DNA of 64,000 bases from Actinomadura opuntiae (GTDB lineage: Bacteria > Actinomycetota > Actinomycetes > Streptosporangiales > Streptosporangiaceae), in contig NZ_JASNWF010000022.1 in assembly GCF_030283205.1 (NCBI RefSeq), positions 62,001 to 126,000 of the forward strand, in the 5' to 3' direction. A program made the translations under genes and the position numbers. The first letter of the stretch is position 1, and each line of letters opens with the position of its first letter. Positions 8,465 through 16,562 of this stretch are shown in pieces. The notes under the pieces are model-generated. The model was given only the letters and a program-made list of their open reading frames with translations, ran no database searches and had not been told where the DNA came from.

Positions 8465-8502
8465 CATATCACTCCGAGCGAAGGTGATCACGGAGTGATA
8501 TG
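8465..8502. repeat. Perfect 12-bp inverted repeat downstream of the epoxide hydrolase
   Basis: CATATCACTCCG at 8465-8476 is matched by CGGAGTGATATG at 8491-8502, with a 14-base spacer. The arms are unusually AT-rich at their outer ends for this genome. It could be a terminator for the epoxide hydrolase or a leftover operator of the degraded gene that starts at 8531. Confidence 0.6.
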
Positions 8503-8530
8503 TCCCGATCGACGCCTCCGCAGACTCTAG

Positions 8531-8662
8531 GAGAGTTCCGGCAGCGTGGCATCGCTGGACGTGCTGCGCGCAATGGCCAAGGAGCCGCAGACCGTCGAGG
8601 CATTCTTCACCAAGGTCGGCTGGGCCGCCGGCGCCGACCCGCGAGTGGACGCCGCCGTCAGC
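8531..8662 (+). pseudogene. AidB-like acyl-CoA dehydrogenase, C-terminal remnant 1
   Basis: Immediately after an in-frame stop (TAG 8528-8530), 44 codons read as a near-perfect C-terminus of the AidB/isovaleryl-CoA dehydrogenase-like family: ESSGSV (family form WEGSGNV), then SLDVLRAM, EPQTVEAFF and AAGADPRVDAAVS. There is no start codon and no upstream dehydrogenase domain, so it cannot encode an enzyme. It ends where the opposite-strand propeller-like gene begins to terminate. A second copy of the same segment lies at 10575-10670 with about 89% identity over 81 bases. Confidence 0.7.
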
Positions 8663-9773
8663 GACTGTGGCTTATCCGTTGAAGGCCGCCGGGTCCTCCC
8701 CTTGTCTTCCGACTCCCCAAACGCCACCGGGTACGGCGGCAAGGTTGTACACCGCGGTTCCTGCGGGGATCGTCACCGCCTCCCACTTGCCGCCGCTGTA
8801 GCGGTACGGGGGCTTCTCAGGTGGCGCGGAGGCCTCCGGCGCGACCCAGGGGGACCCGGACGCGTCCACGGTCAGATCAGCGAGATAGGGGAATCCGGCC
8901 GGGGCCGCGATCCAGGTCCAGGCGGAGCCGTTCCAGTGCGCCAGACGCTTGGCCGTGATGCCCCAGACGTTGTCCGCGGCGACCGGGACGACCTTGCGGA
9001 ACCAGTCGTTGTCGCCGTCGGTGATTGCGGGCAGCGGGACGCTCTTCCAGGCGGCGCCGTCGAAGTGCGCGACGGCGGGCACCTGCTGCAAGCCGTCCCG
9101 GTAGCCGACCGCCCATGCATCGGTCGCGGTGAGCGCTTGGAGGTCCAAGACGTCGTCCACCCCGGGCACCTTGACGACGGACCAAGTGTCGCCGGTGCGC
9201 TTGAAAAGATGCTCCACGAAATTCGAGTCCCAGGCGTTGGCGAAGGTGCCGGCCGGACCGGTGGCGAGCACCGAGGCCGAGGCGGTCGGACCCGCGACCT
9301 TCTGGAACGCCGAGCCGTCGAAGCGCGCCATGTACGAATTCGTGCCGGCGATCCAGGTCTCCCCCGCGCCCGAGACGATGCGCGTGATCTCGCCCTGGCC
9401 CGTCCAGCCGTTGATCGGGTACTCCTTCCACGACGAGCCAACCCGGCGCCGTACGACCGGGTTCCCGTCGCGGTACACGGGGCACAGGTCGCCCCAGCGG
9501 AGGCAGTACTTGCCCTGCACACCGCTGACCCAGACGCCGCCCGCTCCGTCTGCGGTGACGTCGTAGAGCCGGGCCGACGGCCACAGGAAGGGCAGGGAGA
9601 CCGTGCGCAGCTCGGGAGCGGCCTCGAGGGCGGGCGCGGGAAGAGCCACCAGTGCTGCGATGGTGACGACGACCGCAATGACGCGTTTCATACGAGCACT
9701 ATTCGCCAAAAAGACGCCAGTGTCTACTGGGACCATCACGGCGCCACTCGCCGAGCCGGCCGCCGTCAGCGAC
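8651..9773. repeat. 15-bp direct repeat flanking the propeller-like gene
   Basis: GCCGCCGTCAGCGAC occurs at 8651-8665, inside aidB remnant 1, and again at 9759-9773, just beyond the 5' end of the secreted gene. The interval contains little except that gene. Such a repeat is what an insertion or a recombination between short homologies leaves behind. No transposase or terminal inverted repeat is present. Confidence 0.5.
8672..9691 (-). CDS. Secreted propeller-like protein of unknown function
   Basis: The 339-residue protein begins with a signal peptide (MKRVIAVVVTIAALVALPAPALEA). The rest is a series of short blade-like repeats with Trp-rich strands such as GGVWVSG, GETWIAG, TDAWAVG, DNVWGITA and GGVWGVG spaced about 40-50 residues apart, suggesting a beta-propeller. 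I see no catalytic motif. ATG 9691 is chosen because the signal peptide starts there; an in-frame ATG at 9739 adds 16 polar residues. There is no strong ribosome-binding site. The gene lies between two aidB remnants and is bounded by a 15-bp direct repeat, so it looks like a late arrival at this site. Confidence 0.65.
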   Translation of the reverse strand: MKRVIAVVVTIAALVALPAPALEAAPELRTVSLPFLWPSARLYDVTADGAGGVWVSGVQGKYCLRWGDLCPVYRDGNPVVRRRVGSSWKEYPINGWTGQGEITRIVSGAGETWIAGTNSYMARFDGSAFQKVAGPTASASVLATGPAGTFANAWDSNFVEHLFKRTGDTWSVVKVPGVDDVLDLQALTATDAWAVGYRDGLQQVPAVAHFDGAAWKSVPLPAITDGDNDWFRKVVPVAADNVWGITAKRLAHWNGSAWTWIAAPAGFPYLADLTVDASGSPWVAPEASAPPEKPPYRYSGGKWEAVTIPAGTAVYNLAAVPGGVWGVGRQGEDPAAFNG

Positions 9774-10115
9774 AGGCGGACCGAGACCCCGTCAGACCTA
9801 CGCGTCTCTCCGTACGGCCGTCACCGGCCATGGCAGGACACCGGCGCCCGCGTCCCGCCAGACTGCGGCCATGCCGGCCTGGGCGTCCACCTCGACGCCG
9901 TGGGGGCTCGCGGCCACAGCGCCCTCCACCTTCGATAGAGCGACCGTGGACGCGTGCCGGTACGCCCAGCAGATACAGCGCTACGTCGCACACGGCCAAC
10001 ACCCCTGGAGGGGCCGGCGATCGGCGTTCAAGCCCACGACAGCGCGGCCATCAGCGATGTCACCACTCTGTGCGAGTTGGCCGCCAAGTACGACGAGGCA
10101 GCCGTCGACACCAGG
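9774..10115. other. Degraded stretch without a supported gene
   Basis: Several overlapping frames are open here on both strands, but none shows a recognisable domain, a start signal or consistent codon use. The stretch joins the propeller-like gene to the broken TetR gene and is best read as decayed coding DNA. Confidence 0.4.
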
Positions 10116-10404
10116 TGCCCTCGAACTGGTCCCCGGCGTTGACGTCGGCCAGGTGGTCGGCGACGGCGGCGACGTTCGGGTAGCGGTCTGCCGGCAGCGC
10201 ACGGTATTCCCGCGACCGTGCCTGATGCTCGACTTCGAAGGCGTGGGGGTCGAGGGCGAGGACGCTGGCTTCCAGGGCCGAGTAGGACAGGGCGACCTCC
10301 ACCAGCGATCGGTAGCAGGATGCCGCTTGGCGGCCCTGCAGCCCGGCCTCCAGCAGGGCGCCGATGACGATGTCGGCGGCTCGGAACTCCGCTTTCCGGC
10401 GCGA
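10116..10404 (-). pseudogene. TetR-family regulator, C-terminal fragment
   Basis: About 96 codons read as the ligand-binding half of a TetR protein: FRAADIVIGALLEAGL, a CYRSLVEVALSYSALEASVLAL helix pair, and a DRYPNVAAVADHLADVNAGDQFEG tail. No helix-turn-helix precedes it in any frame, and after the DQFEG segment the frame runs into unrelated sequence. It is therefore a fragment and not a functional regulator. It may have been the original regulator of the acyl-CoA genes next to it, which still carry palindromic operators at 10819-10853. Confidence 0.55.
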
Positions 10405-10574
10405 GGTGCGTCTGGACACCGGTGTCGCGCGCATGCAGCGGCGCGCTCGGTGATGTACGCGGTCCCCGGCATCGGTCACGCGACCGGCGCTGCGTTAGTG
10501 GGCGCAGCACAAGGCGCGGCCTCGCCGTCCGGCGCCATGAGGAACCGGCGCCAGGCAAAGCAGCCGGGTGCGTA

Positions 10575-10670
10575 GCTGATCTGATCCGCGAGCCGCAAAC
10601 TGTCGAGGCGTTCTTCACCGAGGTCGGCCGGGCTGCCGGAGCCGACCCGCGCCTGGACGCCGCCGTCAGC
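10575..10670 (+). pseudogene. AidB-like acyl-CoA dehydrogenase, C-terminal remnant 2
   Basis: The frame ADLIREPQTVEAFF followed by AAGADPRLDAAVS repeats the last 27 codons of remnant 1. Over the 81 comparable bases (10590-10670 against 8582-8662) I count nine differences, six of them synonymous. That pattern means both copies descend from genes that were under protein-level selection. No start codon or dehydrogenase core is present. Confidence 0.65.
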
Positions 10671-10818
10671 GGGTCAAGGACTCCCTCCAGGACTGCGCCC
10701 CTGACCGCCGGTGAGTCGAGCGCTGAGGTCAGTGCGTCCGGTGTCGTCTCGGGGCCGGTGGGGGCGGTGCTGAGGGGGAGCTGGTCGCCGAGCTGCACGG
10801 GCATCCGCCGCCAAGATC

Positions 10819-10853
10819 AGAACTGTGTTCTGTGATTTGAGAATGCTATTCTC
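10819..10853. promoter_or_regulatory. Tandem operators upstream of the phosphotransferase operon
   Basis: Two palindromes of the same design lie 21 bases apart centre to centre: AGAACTGTGTTCT at 10819-10831 and GAGAATGCTATTCTC at 10839-10853. Both fit AGAAY, three bases, RTTCT. This is the form of a TetR-type operator read as two turns of the helix. They lie about 80 bases upstream of the phosphotransferase start. Confidence 0.6.
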
Positions 10854-10932
10854 GTCTGCGAGAGGAGGGTGCTATGGGAGGGGATCCGCGGCCTGCGCTT
10901 GCCGGTCGCATCGAGTGCGAGGTGGGGAACCT

Positions 10933-11952
10933 GTGATCGACTTTCAACGGCTCGCCGTCTGGATGGACGAGGCCGGACTGCCCGGCAAGGGCGCTCCGAT
11001 CGAGCACCGGCTGCTGTCGGGCGGCACGCAGAACGAGATCCACGAGGTGGTCCGGGGCGAGGAGCGGTGCGTCATCCGGATCCCGCCACCGGAGGCGCCC
11101 GCGGACCGCGACAAGGGCATTTTGCGTGAGTGGCGCATCGTCGAGGCGCTGGACGGCACCGACGTACCGCACACCAAGGCGATCGCGGTGTGCCGGGACG
11201 CCTCGGTGCTCGGCCGACCCTTCTACCTCATGGGATTCGTCGACGGCTGGTCCCCCATGGGCCGGACGGCCTGGCCCGCCCCCTTCGACACCGACCTGCG
11301 GGCCCGCGCCGGTCTGGGCTACCAGCTCGCCGAGGGCATCGCGCTGTTGTCCAGAGTCGGCTGGAAGGCCAAGGGCCTGCACGACCTGGGCCGTCCCGAG
11401 GGCTTCCACGAGCGCCAGGTCGACCGCTGGACGCGCTTCCTGGAGCGGATCAAGGGCCGCGAACTCCCCGGCTTCGACGTCGCCGCGGCGTGGCTGCGCG
11501 CCCACCGTCCGCTGGACTACGTGCCCGGCATCATGCACGGCGACTACCAGTTCGCCAACGTGATGTTCCGGGACGGCGCGCCGGCCCGGCTGGCCGCCAT
11601 CGTCGACTGGGAGATGGGCACCGTCGGCGACCCCAAGCTCGACCTGGCATGGATGATCCAGAGCTGGCCGCAGGACACCGCCGCGCCCGAGGCGTCCGAG
11701 GCCAGCTACGTCGACCTGCGCGGGATGCCGTCCCGCGACCGGCTCCTGGCCCACTACGCCGAGGTATCCGGCCGCCAGGTCGACGACATCGACTATTACC
11801 TCGTCCTCGCCAAATGGAAACTGGGCGTGGTCCTGGAACAGGGCTACCAACGCGCAGGCGACGATGAGAAACTGCTGGCCTTCGGCCCCATCGTCCTCGA
11901 CCTGATGAAAGACGCCGCCGAACTCGCGGAATCGAGCAGATACGCCTCATGA
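10933..11952 (+). CDS. Phosphotransferase family protein (APH-fold, acyl-CoA dehydrogenase-associated type)
   Basis: The 339-residue protein has the aminoglycoside-phosphotransferase kinase fold: a glycine loop-like LLSGGTQNEIHEV near residue 29, a VIRIPPP strand, the Brenner motif HGDYQFANVMF for catalysis, and the metal-binding IVDWEMGTVGDPKLDLAW. This subgroup commonly sits with acyl-CoA dehydrogenases and is thought to act on lipid-like or CoA-linked substrates and not on antibiotics. The start is GTG 10933, after GGTGGGGA. It overlaps the enoyl-CoA hydratase gene by four bases (ATGA), so the two are one operon. Two palindromic operators lie upstream, and acyl-CoA dehydrogenase and TetR remnants lie further upstream. 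Confidence 0.88.
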   Translation: MIDFQRLAVWMDEAGLPGKGAPIEHRLLSGGTQNEIHEVVRGEERCVIRIPPPEAPADRDKGILREWRIVEALDGTDVPHTKAIAVCRDASVLGRPFYLMGFVDGWSPMGRTAWPAPFDTDLRARAGLGYQLAEGIALLSRVGWKAKGLHDLGRPEGFHERQVDRWTRFLERIKGRELPGFDVAAAWLRAHRPLDYVPGIMHGDYQFANVMFRDGAPARLAAIVDWEMGTVGDPKLDLAWMIQSWPQDTAAPEASEASYVDLRGMPSRDRLLAHYAEVSGRQVDDIDYYLVLAKWKLGVVLEQGYQRAGDDEKLLAFGPIVLDLMKDAAELAESSRYAS

Positions 11953-12719
11953 GCGACGAACTGATAAAAGAGCAGTACGGCGCGGTGCTGATCCTCCGGC
12001 TGAACCGTCCCGAGGCGCGCAACGCCCTCAACGAGGCACTGATCGACGGAATCGGGCATGCGATGTCCGACGCCGAGAACGACCCGCGGATCCGGGCCGT
12101 CGTGCTGACGGCCGCCGGCGACCACATTTTCTGTTCCGGCATGGATCTGCGCGAGTTCGCAGCCGGTGGCACCGGTACCGTCTCGGCCGAGGGCAAGGCC
12201 GGGTTCGACCGCCTGCTGCAAGGCGAGGTCAGCGTGCCCATGGTCGGGGCCGCCAACGGGACCGCGGTCGGCGGCGGCCTGGAACTGCTGCTCGGCTGCG
12301 ACGTCGTCGTGGCCTCCGAGAACGCCAAGTTCGGCCTGCCCGAGGTGAAGCGGGGCCTGTATCCGGCCGGTGGCGGCACCGCCATCGGCACCCGTATCCC
12401 CCTGGCGGTCGCCCTTGAGATGGCGATGACCGGCGATCCCGTCGACGCCCCCCGCGCCTATGAGCTCGGCCTGGTCAACGCCGTCACACCACCGGAGAAA
12501 GTCCTGGACGCCGCCCTCGGCCTCGCCGCACGAATCGCCGAGAACGCGCCGCTGGGGCTCGCGGCGGTCAAGGAACTGGTGCGGCTCGGCGTCACCGACT
12601 CCGCGCGGGCGGCCGAACGCAACAAGGAACTGCAGAAGTCGGTGTTCTCCAGCGAGGACGCCAAGGAAGGCGCCACCGCCTTCATGGAAAAGCGAAAGCC
12701 GGTCTGGAAAGGGCGCTGA
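11949..12719 (+). CDS. Enoyl-CoA hydratase/isomerase (crotonase) family enzyme
   Basis: The 256-residue protein is a full-length crotonase. Oxyanion-hole elements are visible at CSGMDLREFA (about 63-72) and NGTAVGGGLELLLGCD (about 102-117). One catalytic acid position is filled by Glu in GLPEVKRGL, but the second usual Glu position reads PAGGG, so plain hydratase activity is not certain and an isomerase or other crotonase reaction is possible. The reaction would be on a CoA thioester in the cytosol. Translation is coupled to the phosphotransferase gene through the ATGA overlap. A nested stem-loop follows the stop. Confidence 0.92.
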   Translation: MSDELIKEQYGAVLILRLNRPEARNALNEALIDGIGHAMSDAENDPRIRAVVLTAAGDHIFCSGMDLREFAAGGTGTVSAEGKAGFDRLLQGEVSVPMVGAANGTAVGGGLELLLGCDVVVASENAKFGLPEVKRGLYPAGGGTAIGTRIPLAVALEMAMTGDPVDAPRAYELGLVNAVTPPEKVLDAALGLAARIAENAPLGLAAVKELVRLGVTDSARAAERNKELQKSVFSSEDAKEGATAFMEKRKPVWKGR

Positions 12720-12800
12720 CCGAACGGGCGCCGCCTGGCGTTAGGGGCGTGACCGTCTGCTCGTGACAACAGGGGACTCCATGAGCAGACGGCCGTTCGG
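12720..12800. terminator. Nested stem-loop between convergent genes
   Basis: An inner 10-bp stem (CCGTCTGCTC at 12753-12762 with 12783-12792) is followed directly by the 3' arm of an outer 8-bp stem (CCGAACGG at 12720-12727 with 12793-12800). The element fills most of the space between the convergent crotonase and reductase genes and most likely terminates both transcripts. Confidence 0.65.
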
Positions 12801-12824
12801 CCCGTCGCGAGCTCCGGATCGGGT

Positions 12825-13427
12825 TCAGTCCGCGATGCGGTCGTAGAGGAGGCAGATCGCGCCGCTTTCTGTGACGTCGCTGGAGGTCAGCGTCCACGAG
12901 GCGGACGGGCCGTCGGTGAACAGCCGGGCTCCGCCGCCGACGAGTTCGGGGCACAGCGTGATGCTCAGCCGGTCCACTTCTCCCGCCTCCAGAAGGCTGC
13001 GGATCACGCTGGTGCTGGCCAGGACGATGATGTCGCCGCCCTCCTGCTCGCGCAGCTGCTTGACCGCCGTGGCCGGGTCGGTGCCGGCGATGCGCGCGTT
13101 GTCCCAGGCGGCCGTCTCCAGGGTGGTGGAGAAGACGACCTTCTCGACCGCGTTGAGCCAGCGGGAGAACTCCCGGTCCTGGGGGGCGGCGCTCTCGTCG
13201 TCGGCGACGGCGGGCCAGAATCCGGCGAAGCCCTCGTAGGTCTTGCGGCCGAGCAGGGCGGTGGTCGCCGCGCCGGTGACCGCCACCATGTGGTCGCGGG
13301 ACCTGGAGGTGGTGGCGTGCGGCACGATCCAGCTCATGTCGTACTCGCCGCCCGGGCCGCTGACGCGGCCGTCCAGGGACAGCGTGATGTTGGCGGTGAC
13401 GGTGCGGCGGGCGTTGTGTCCGGTCAT
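12825..13427 (-). CDS. Dihydrofolate reductase-family (RibD C-terminal-like) oxidoreductase
   Basis: The 200-residue protein matches the RibD C-terminal fold: TANITLSLDGRVSGPGGEYD at the start, LLGRKTYEGF where family members bind NADPH, GGDIIVLASTSVIRSLLEAGEVDRLSITLCPELVGGGARLF near the end. Family members reduce small heterocycles with NADPH; many stand-alone copies have no known substrate. The start is ATG 13427, with GAAGGGAA upstream. It is divergent from the large LuxR-type regulator gene by about 109 bases. Two further members of the same superfamily lie at 48052-49457. Confidence 0.88.
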   Translation of the reverse strand: MTGHNARRTVTANITLSLDGRVSGPGGEYDMSWIVPHATTSRSRDHMVAVTGAATTALLGRKTYEGFAGFWPAVADDESAAPQDREFSRWLNAVEKVVFSTTLETAAWDNARIAGTDPATAVKQLREQEGGDIIVLASTSVIRSLLEAGEVDRLSITLCPELVGGGARLFTDGPSASWTLTSSDVTESGAICLLYDRIAD

Positions 13428-13536
13428 CGGATGGTTCCCTTCGTCGTGCGGATCACCCGTTCACGGTGGCGGCTCCGGTGGCAGGCTGTCGTCGTCAGAG
13501 TTGGTGACATTCGGTCCGGCCTTGAAGGGGGCGGCG

Positions 13537-16425
13537 ATGACGGGTTCGGTCGTCAGCCCGGTGCTGGTCGGGCGGGACGACGAGATCGCCGCGCTGCGGG
13601 AGGCCTACGAGCGGGCCCGGGCGGGCCGCCCGGGGACCGTCCTGGTCTCCGGTGAGGCGGGCATCGGCAAGTCACGGCTGGTCGCCGGTGCGTTGCGCGA
13701 GCTGCCCGGCGATCCGCTGGTGCTGTCCGGCGGGTGCCTGGAGCTCGGCTCGGAGGGTGCCCCGTACGTGCCGTTCGTCGCCGTCCTGCGCGATCTGGTG
13801 CGCCGGTTCGGGCGCGAACGGGTGGCGGCGCTGCTGCCGCCGGGCGGTGCCGCGCTCGGCGACTGGCTGCCGGATCTGGGCCCCGCGCCGGCGCGGTACG
13901 GGCCGACCAGGCTGCTGGAGGAGATGCTGACGCTGCTGGGCCGGGTGGCGGAGGCCCGGCCCGCGGTGGTGGTGATCGAGGACCTGCACTGGGCGGACGC
14001 GTCGAGCCGCGAGCTGTTCGCCTACCTGGCCCGCAATCTGGCCCGCGCCGCCGTGATGATGGTCGGCACCGTCCGCACCGGCGAGCCGGCCGCCGGGCAT
14101 CCGAACCGCCGGGTACTGGCGGAGCTGGGCCGCAGCGGCGCGGTGGAGCGCATCGCCCTCGGCCCGCTGAAGCACCGGCACGTCGCCGCGCTGCTGGCGG
14201 CCGTGGACGGGCGGCCGCCCGATCCGGCGCGCAGCGTCCGGGTCCACCGGCGCAGCGGTGGGAACCCGCTGTTCGTCGAGGCGCTGAGCAGCGCGAGCGA
14301 GGCGCCGCCCGGCGACCTGAGGACCCTGCTGCTGACCCGGATCACCGACCTGCCGGACCCGGCCCGCGAGGCGTTGGAGGTGATGGCGGTCGCGGGCACC
14401 GAACTGCCCGACGACCTGGTCCGCGAGGTCGCCGGCGGGTCCGGCCGCCGGCTCCAGGCCGCCCTCGACGAGCTGACCGGGCGCGAGCTGGCGGTGGCGT
14501 GGGAGAACGGGTACGCGATCCGGCACGACCTCATCCGCGAGACGGTCTACGACGCGCTGCCACCGACTCGCAGGCGGTCCATGCACGCTCGGTACGCCGC
14601 CGTGCTGGCCGAACGCACCGGCGGCGGCACCGAGGGCGGCATGGCCCTGGCCGACCACTGGACGGCGGCGGGCGAGTTCGAGCGGGCGCTGCCCGCCGCG
14701 TGGCACGCGGCCGACCGCGCCGCGCGGCAGAACGCCTACGACGAGCAGCTCCATCTGCTGGAGCTGGTCGTGGAGCAATGGGCGAAGGTGCCGGCGCCGT
14801 TCGAGCTCATCGGCGCCGACCGTGCGGCCGTGCTGGAGCGTGCGGCCACGGCGGCGTTCGCCGCGGGAAAATCCGCGGCGGGCGTGGCATACGGCACCGC
14901 CGCGCTGGAGGAGCTCGGCCCGGCCGCCCGGCCGGAGCGGGTGGCACGCCTGCTCGGCCTGCGCGGCCGGTTGCAGAGCCGTCTCGACGGCGGCGGACTC
15001 GACGATCTCCAGCGCGCGGTCGCGCTGGTGCCGCCCGGGTCGGCGGATCCGCTGCGCAGCCGCCTGCTGTCCGCGCTGGCGTTCGCCGAGTTCATGGCCA
15101 ACCGTTCGGACGGCGCCCGGCGGCACGCGACGGAGGCCCTGGACATCGCCGGGCGGCTCGGCGACGACGCCCTGCGCGCACCGGCACTGCTCGTCCTGGC
15201 GTCACTGCACGGCGCGTCCGGCGACCTGGAGGAGGCGGGCCGCGCTTTCGCCGAGGCCCGCCGCACCGCGGAGGCGGCGGAGGATTGGCACACCTTCCTG
15301 ACCACCTACCAGTGGGAGGCGACCGCCCTCGCGGCCGCGGGCCGCTACGAAGAGGCGGCGGGTCTCGCCCGCACCGGGCAGCGGGCCGCCGAGCGGCTCG
15401 GCCAGGGCCGGTCCCGCGGCAGCATGCTCGCCTCGGCCCGCGCCTTCCCGCTGTGCTCGCTGGGACGCTGGGACGAGGCGCTGGAGATCGTCCGCGACGC
15501 CCTCGCCATGGCGCCGCCCCCGCTCTACGCCGCGTACCTGCGCTTCACCGCCGCCGAGATAGCGCAACGGCGAGGGGAGACCGACAGGGTCGAGACGCTG
15601 CTGCGCCAGCTGACCGAGTTCGCCTGGCACACCCGCGGTGCGATCGAGGCCAAGTCCTGGATCGCCCTCCTGCGCATCGCGCACGCGCTCGGCCGGGACG
15701 ACCCGGAGACGGCCGACCGGATCGTGGGCGAGCACCTGGTGGCGGCGCGGGATGCCTGGCCGGAACACGAGAGGGCGTGGCTCGCGGTGCTCGGGGCACG
15801 GACGCAGCGGGCTCGGCGCGCGGCGGCGCCGCGGAACCGGCGGGTCGCCTGCGAGACGGCGGACCGGCTCGCGGAGCTGTCCCGCTTGCTCGGCTCGCTG
15901 CGGGCCGTCACCCCGGCGGCGGACGCGCAGCGCCGCACCTTCCACGCGGAGACGGCACCCGGCGATCTGCCGGCCTGGGACGGGGCCGCGGCGGCCTGGC
16001 GCGACCTCGGCAACCGCTACGAGACGGCCGTGCTGCTGGTAGAGGGCGCGGCCGCGGCGCTCGCGTCCAACAATCGCCCCGGCGCCCGGTCCCGGCTGCG
16101 CGAGGCGCGCGCCATCGCCGACGAGCTGGGCGCCGCGCCGCTGCGGTCACGCATCGACGACCTCGCGGCCCGCGGACGCCTCACCGACACCGCCGGCGGC
16201 GCGTCCGGCAACGACTTCGGCCTGACCCGCCGCGAGCTCGACGTGCTGCGCCTCCTGGCACGCGGGCGCTCGAACCAGGACATCGCCACCGAGCTGTTCA
16301 TTTCCGTGAACACCGTCGCGACCCACGTGACCAGAATCCTCACCAAGCTGGGTGCCGCGTCCCGCACGCAGGCGGCCGCCAAGGCACGCGAAACCGGCCT
16401 CCTGGACGACCAGACCCCAGGCTGA
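13537..16425 (+). CDS. LuxR-family regulator with AAA ATPase (LAL-type)
   Basis: The 962-residue protein belongs to the large ATP-binding LuxR regulators. A Walker A motif GEAGIGKS lies at residues 39-46 and a Walker B motif VVIEDLHWAD near 144-153, followed by an NTPase helical domain. The middle (about 430-870) is a run of TPR-like helical pairs, and a LuxR helix-turn-helix is at about 893-955 (LTRRELDVLRLLARGRSNQDIATELFISVNTVATHVTRILTKLG). Such proteins sense a ligand or partner and switch on pathway genes, often in secondary metabolism. The start is ATG 13537, with AAGGGGG upstream. No biosynthetic cluster is visible nearby, so its targets are open. Confidence 0.93.
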   Translation: MTGSVVSPVLVGRDDEIAALREAYERARAGRPGTVLVSGEAGIGKSRLVAGALRELPGDPLVLSGGCLELGSEGAPYVPFVAVLRDLVRRFGRERVAALLPPGGAALGDWLPDLGPAPARYGPTRLLEEMLTLLGRVAEARPAVVVIEDLHWADASSRELFAYLARNLARAAVMMVGTVRTGEPAAGHPNRRVLAELGRSGAVERIALGPLKHRHVAALLAAVDGRPPDPARSVRVHRRSGGNPLFVEALSSASEAPPGDLRTLLLTRITDLPDPAREALEVMAVAGTELPDDLVREVAGGSGRRLQAALDELTGRELAVAWENGYAIRHDLIRETVYDALPPTRRRSMHARYAAVLAERTGGGTEGGMALADHWTAAGEFERALPAAWHAADRAARQNAYDEQLHLLELVVEQWAKVPAPFELIGADRAAVLERAATAAFAAGKSAAGVAYGTAALEELGPAARPERVARLLGLRGRLQSRLDGGGLDDLQRAVALVPPGSADPLRSRLLSALAFAEFMANRSDGARRHATEALDIAGRLGDDALRAPALLVLASLHGASGDLEEAGRAFAEARRTAEAAEDWHTFLTTYQWEATALAAAGRYEEAAGLARTGQRAAERLGQGRSRGSMLASARAFPLCSLGRWDEALEIVRDALAMAPPPLYAAYLRFTAAEIAQRRGETDRVETLLRQLTEFAWHTRGAIEAKSWIALLRIAHALGRDDPETADRIVGEHLVAARDAWPEHERAWLAVLGARTQRARRAAAPRNRRVACETADRLAELSRLLGSLRAVTPAADAQRRTFHAETAPGDLPAWDGAAAAWRDLGNRYETAVLLVEGAAAALASNNRPGARSRLREARAIADELGAAPLRSRIDDLAARGRLTDTAGGASGNDFGLTRRELDVLRLLARGRSNQDIATELFISVNTVATHVTRILTKLGAASRTQAAAKARETGLLDDQTPG

Positions 16426-16562
16426 GCCCCTAACGAACGCTCCTGCCAGGCGCACGGTCTTGAGGCGGGCGACCAGCCAGCGTTGTCGGGCGCACCCCGC
16501 GGTGGCCCTGAGGGGCGGTGCCGCTGACGATCAGGGATGATGTCCATGTGCGTGGATCTTTG

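Noticed and set aside
10933..11952. Aminoglycoside resistance gene
   Set aside because: The kinase fold is right, but the operon with a crotonase and the sequence style match the acyl-CoA-associated phosphotransferase group.
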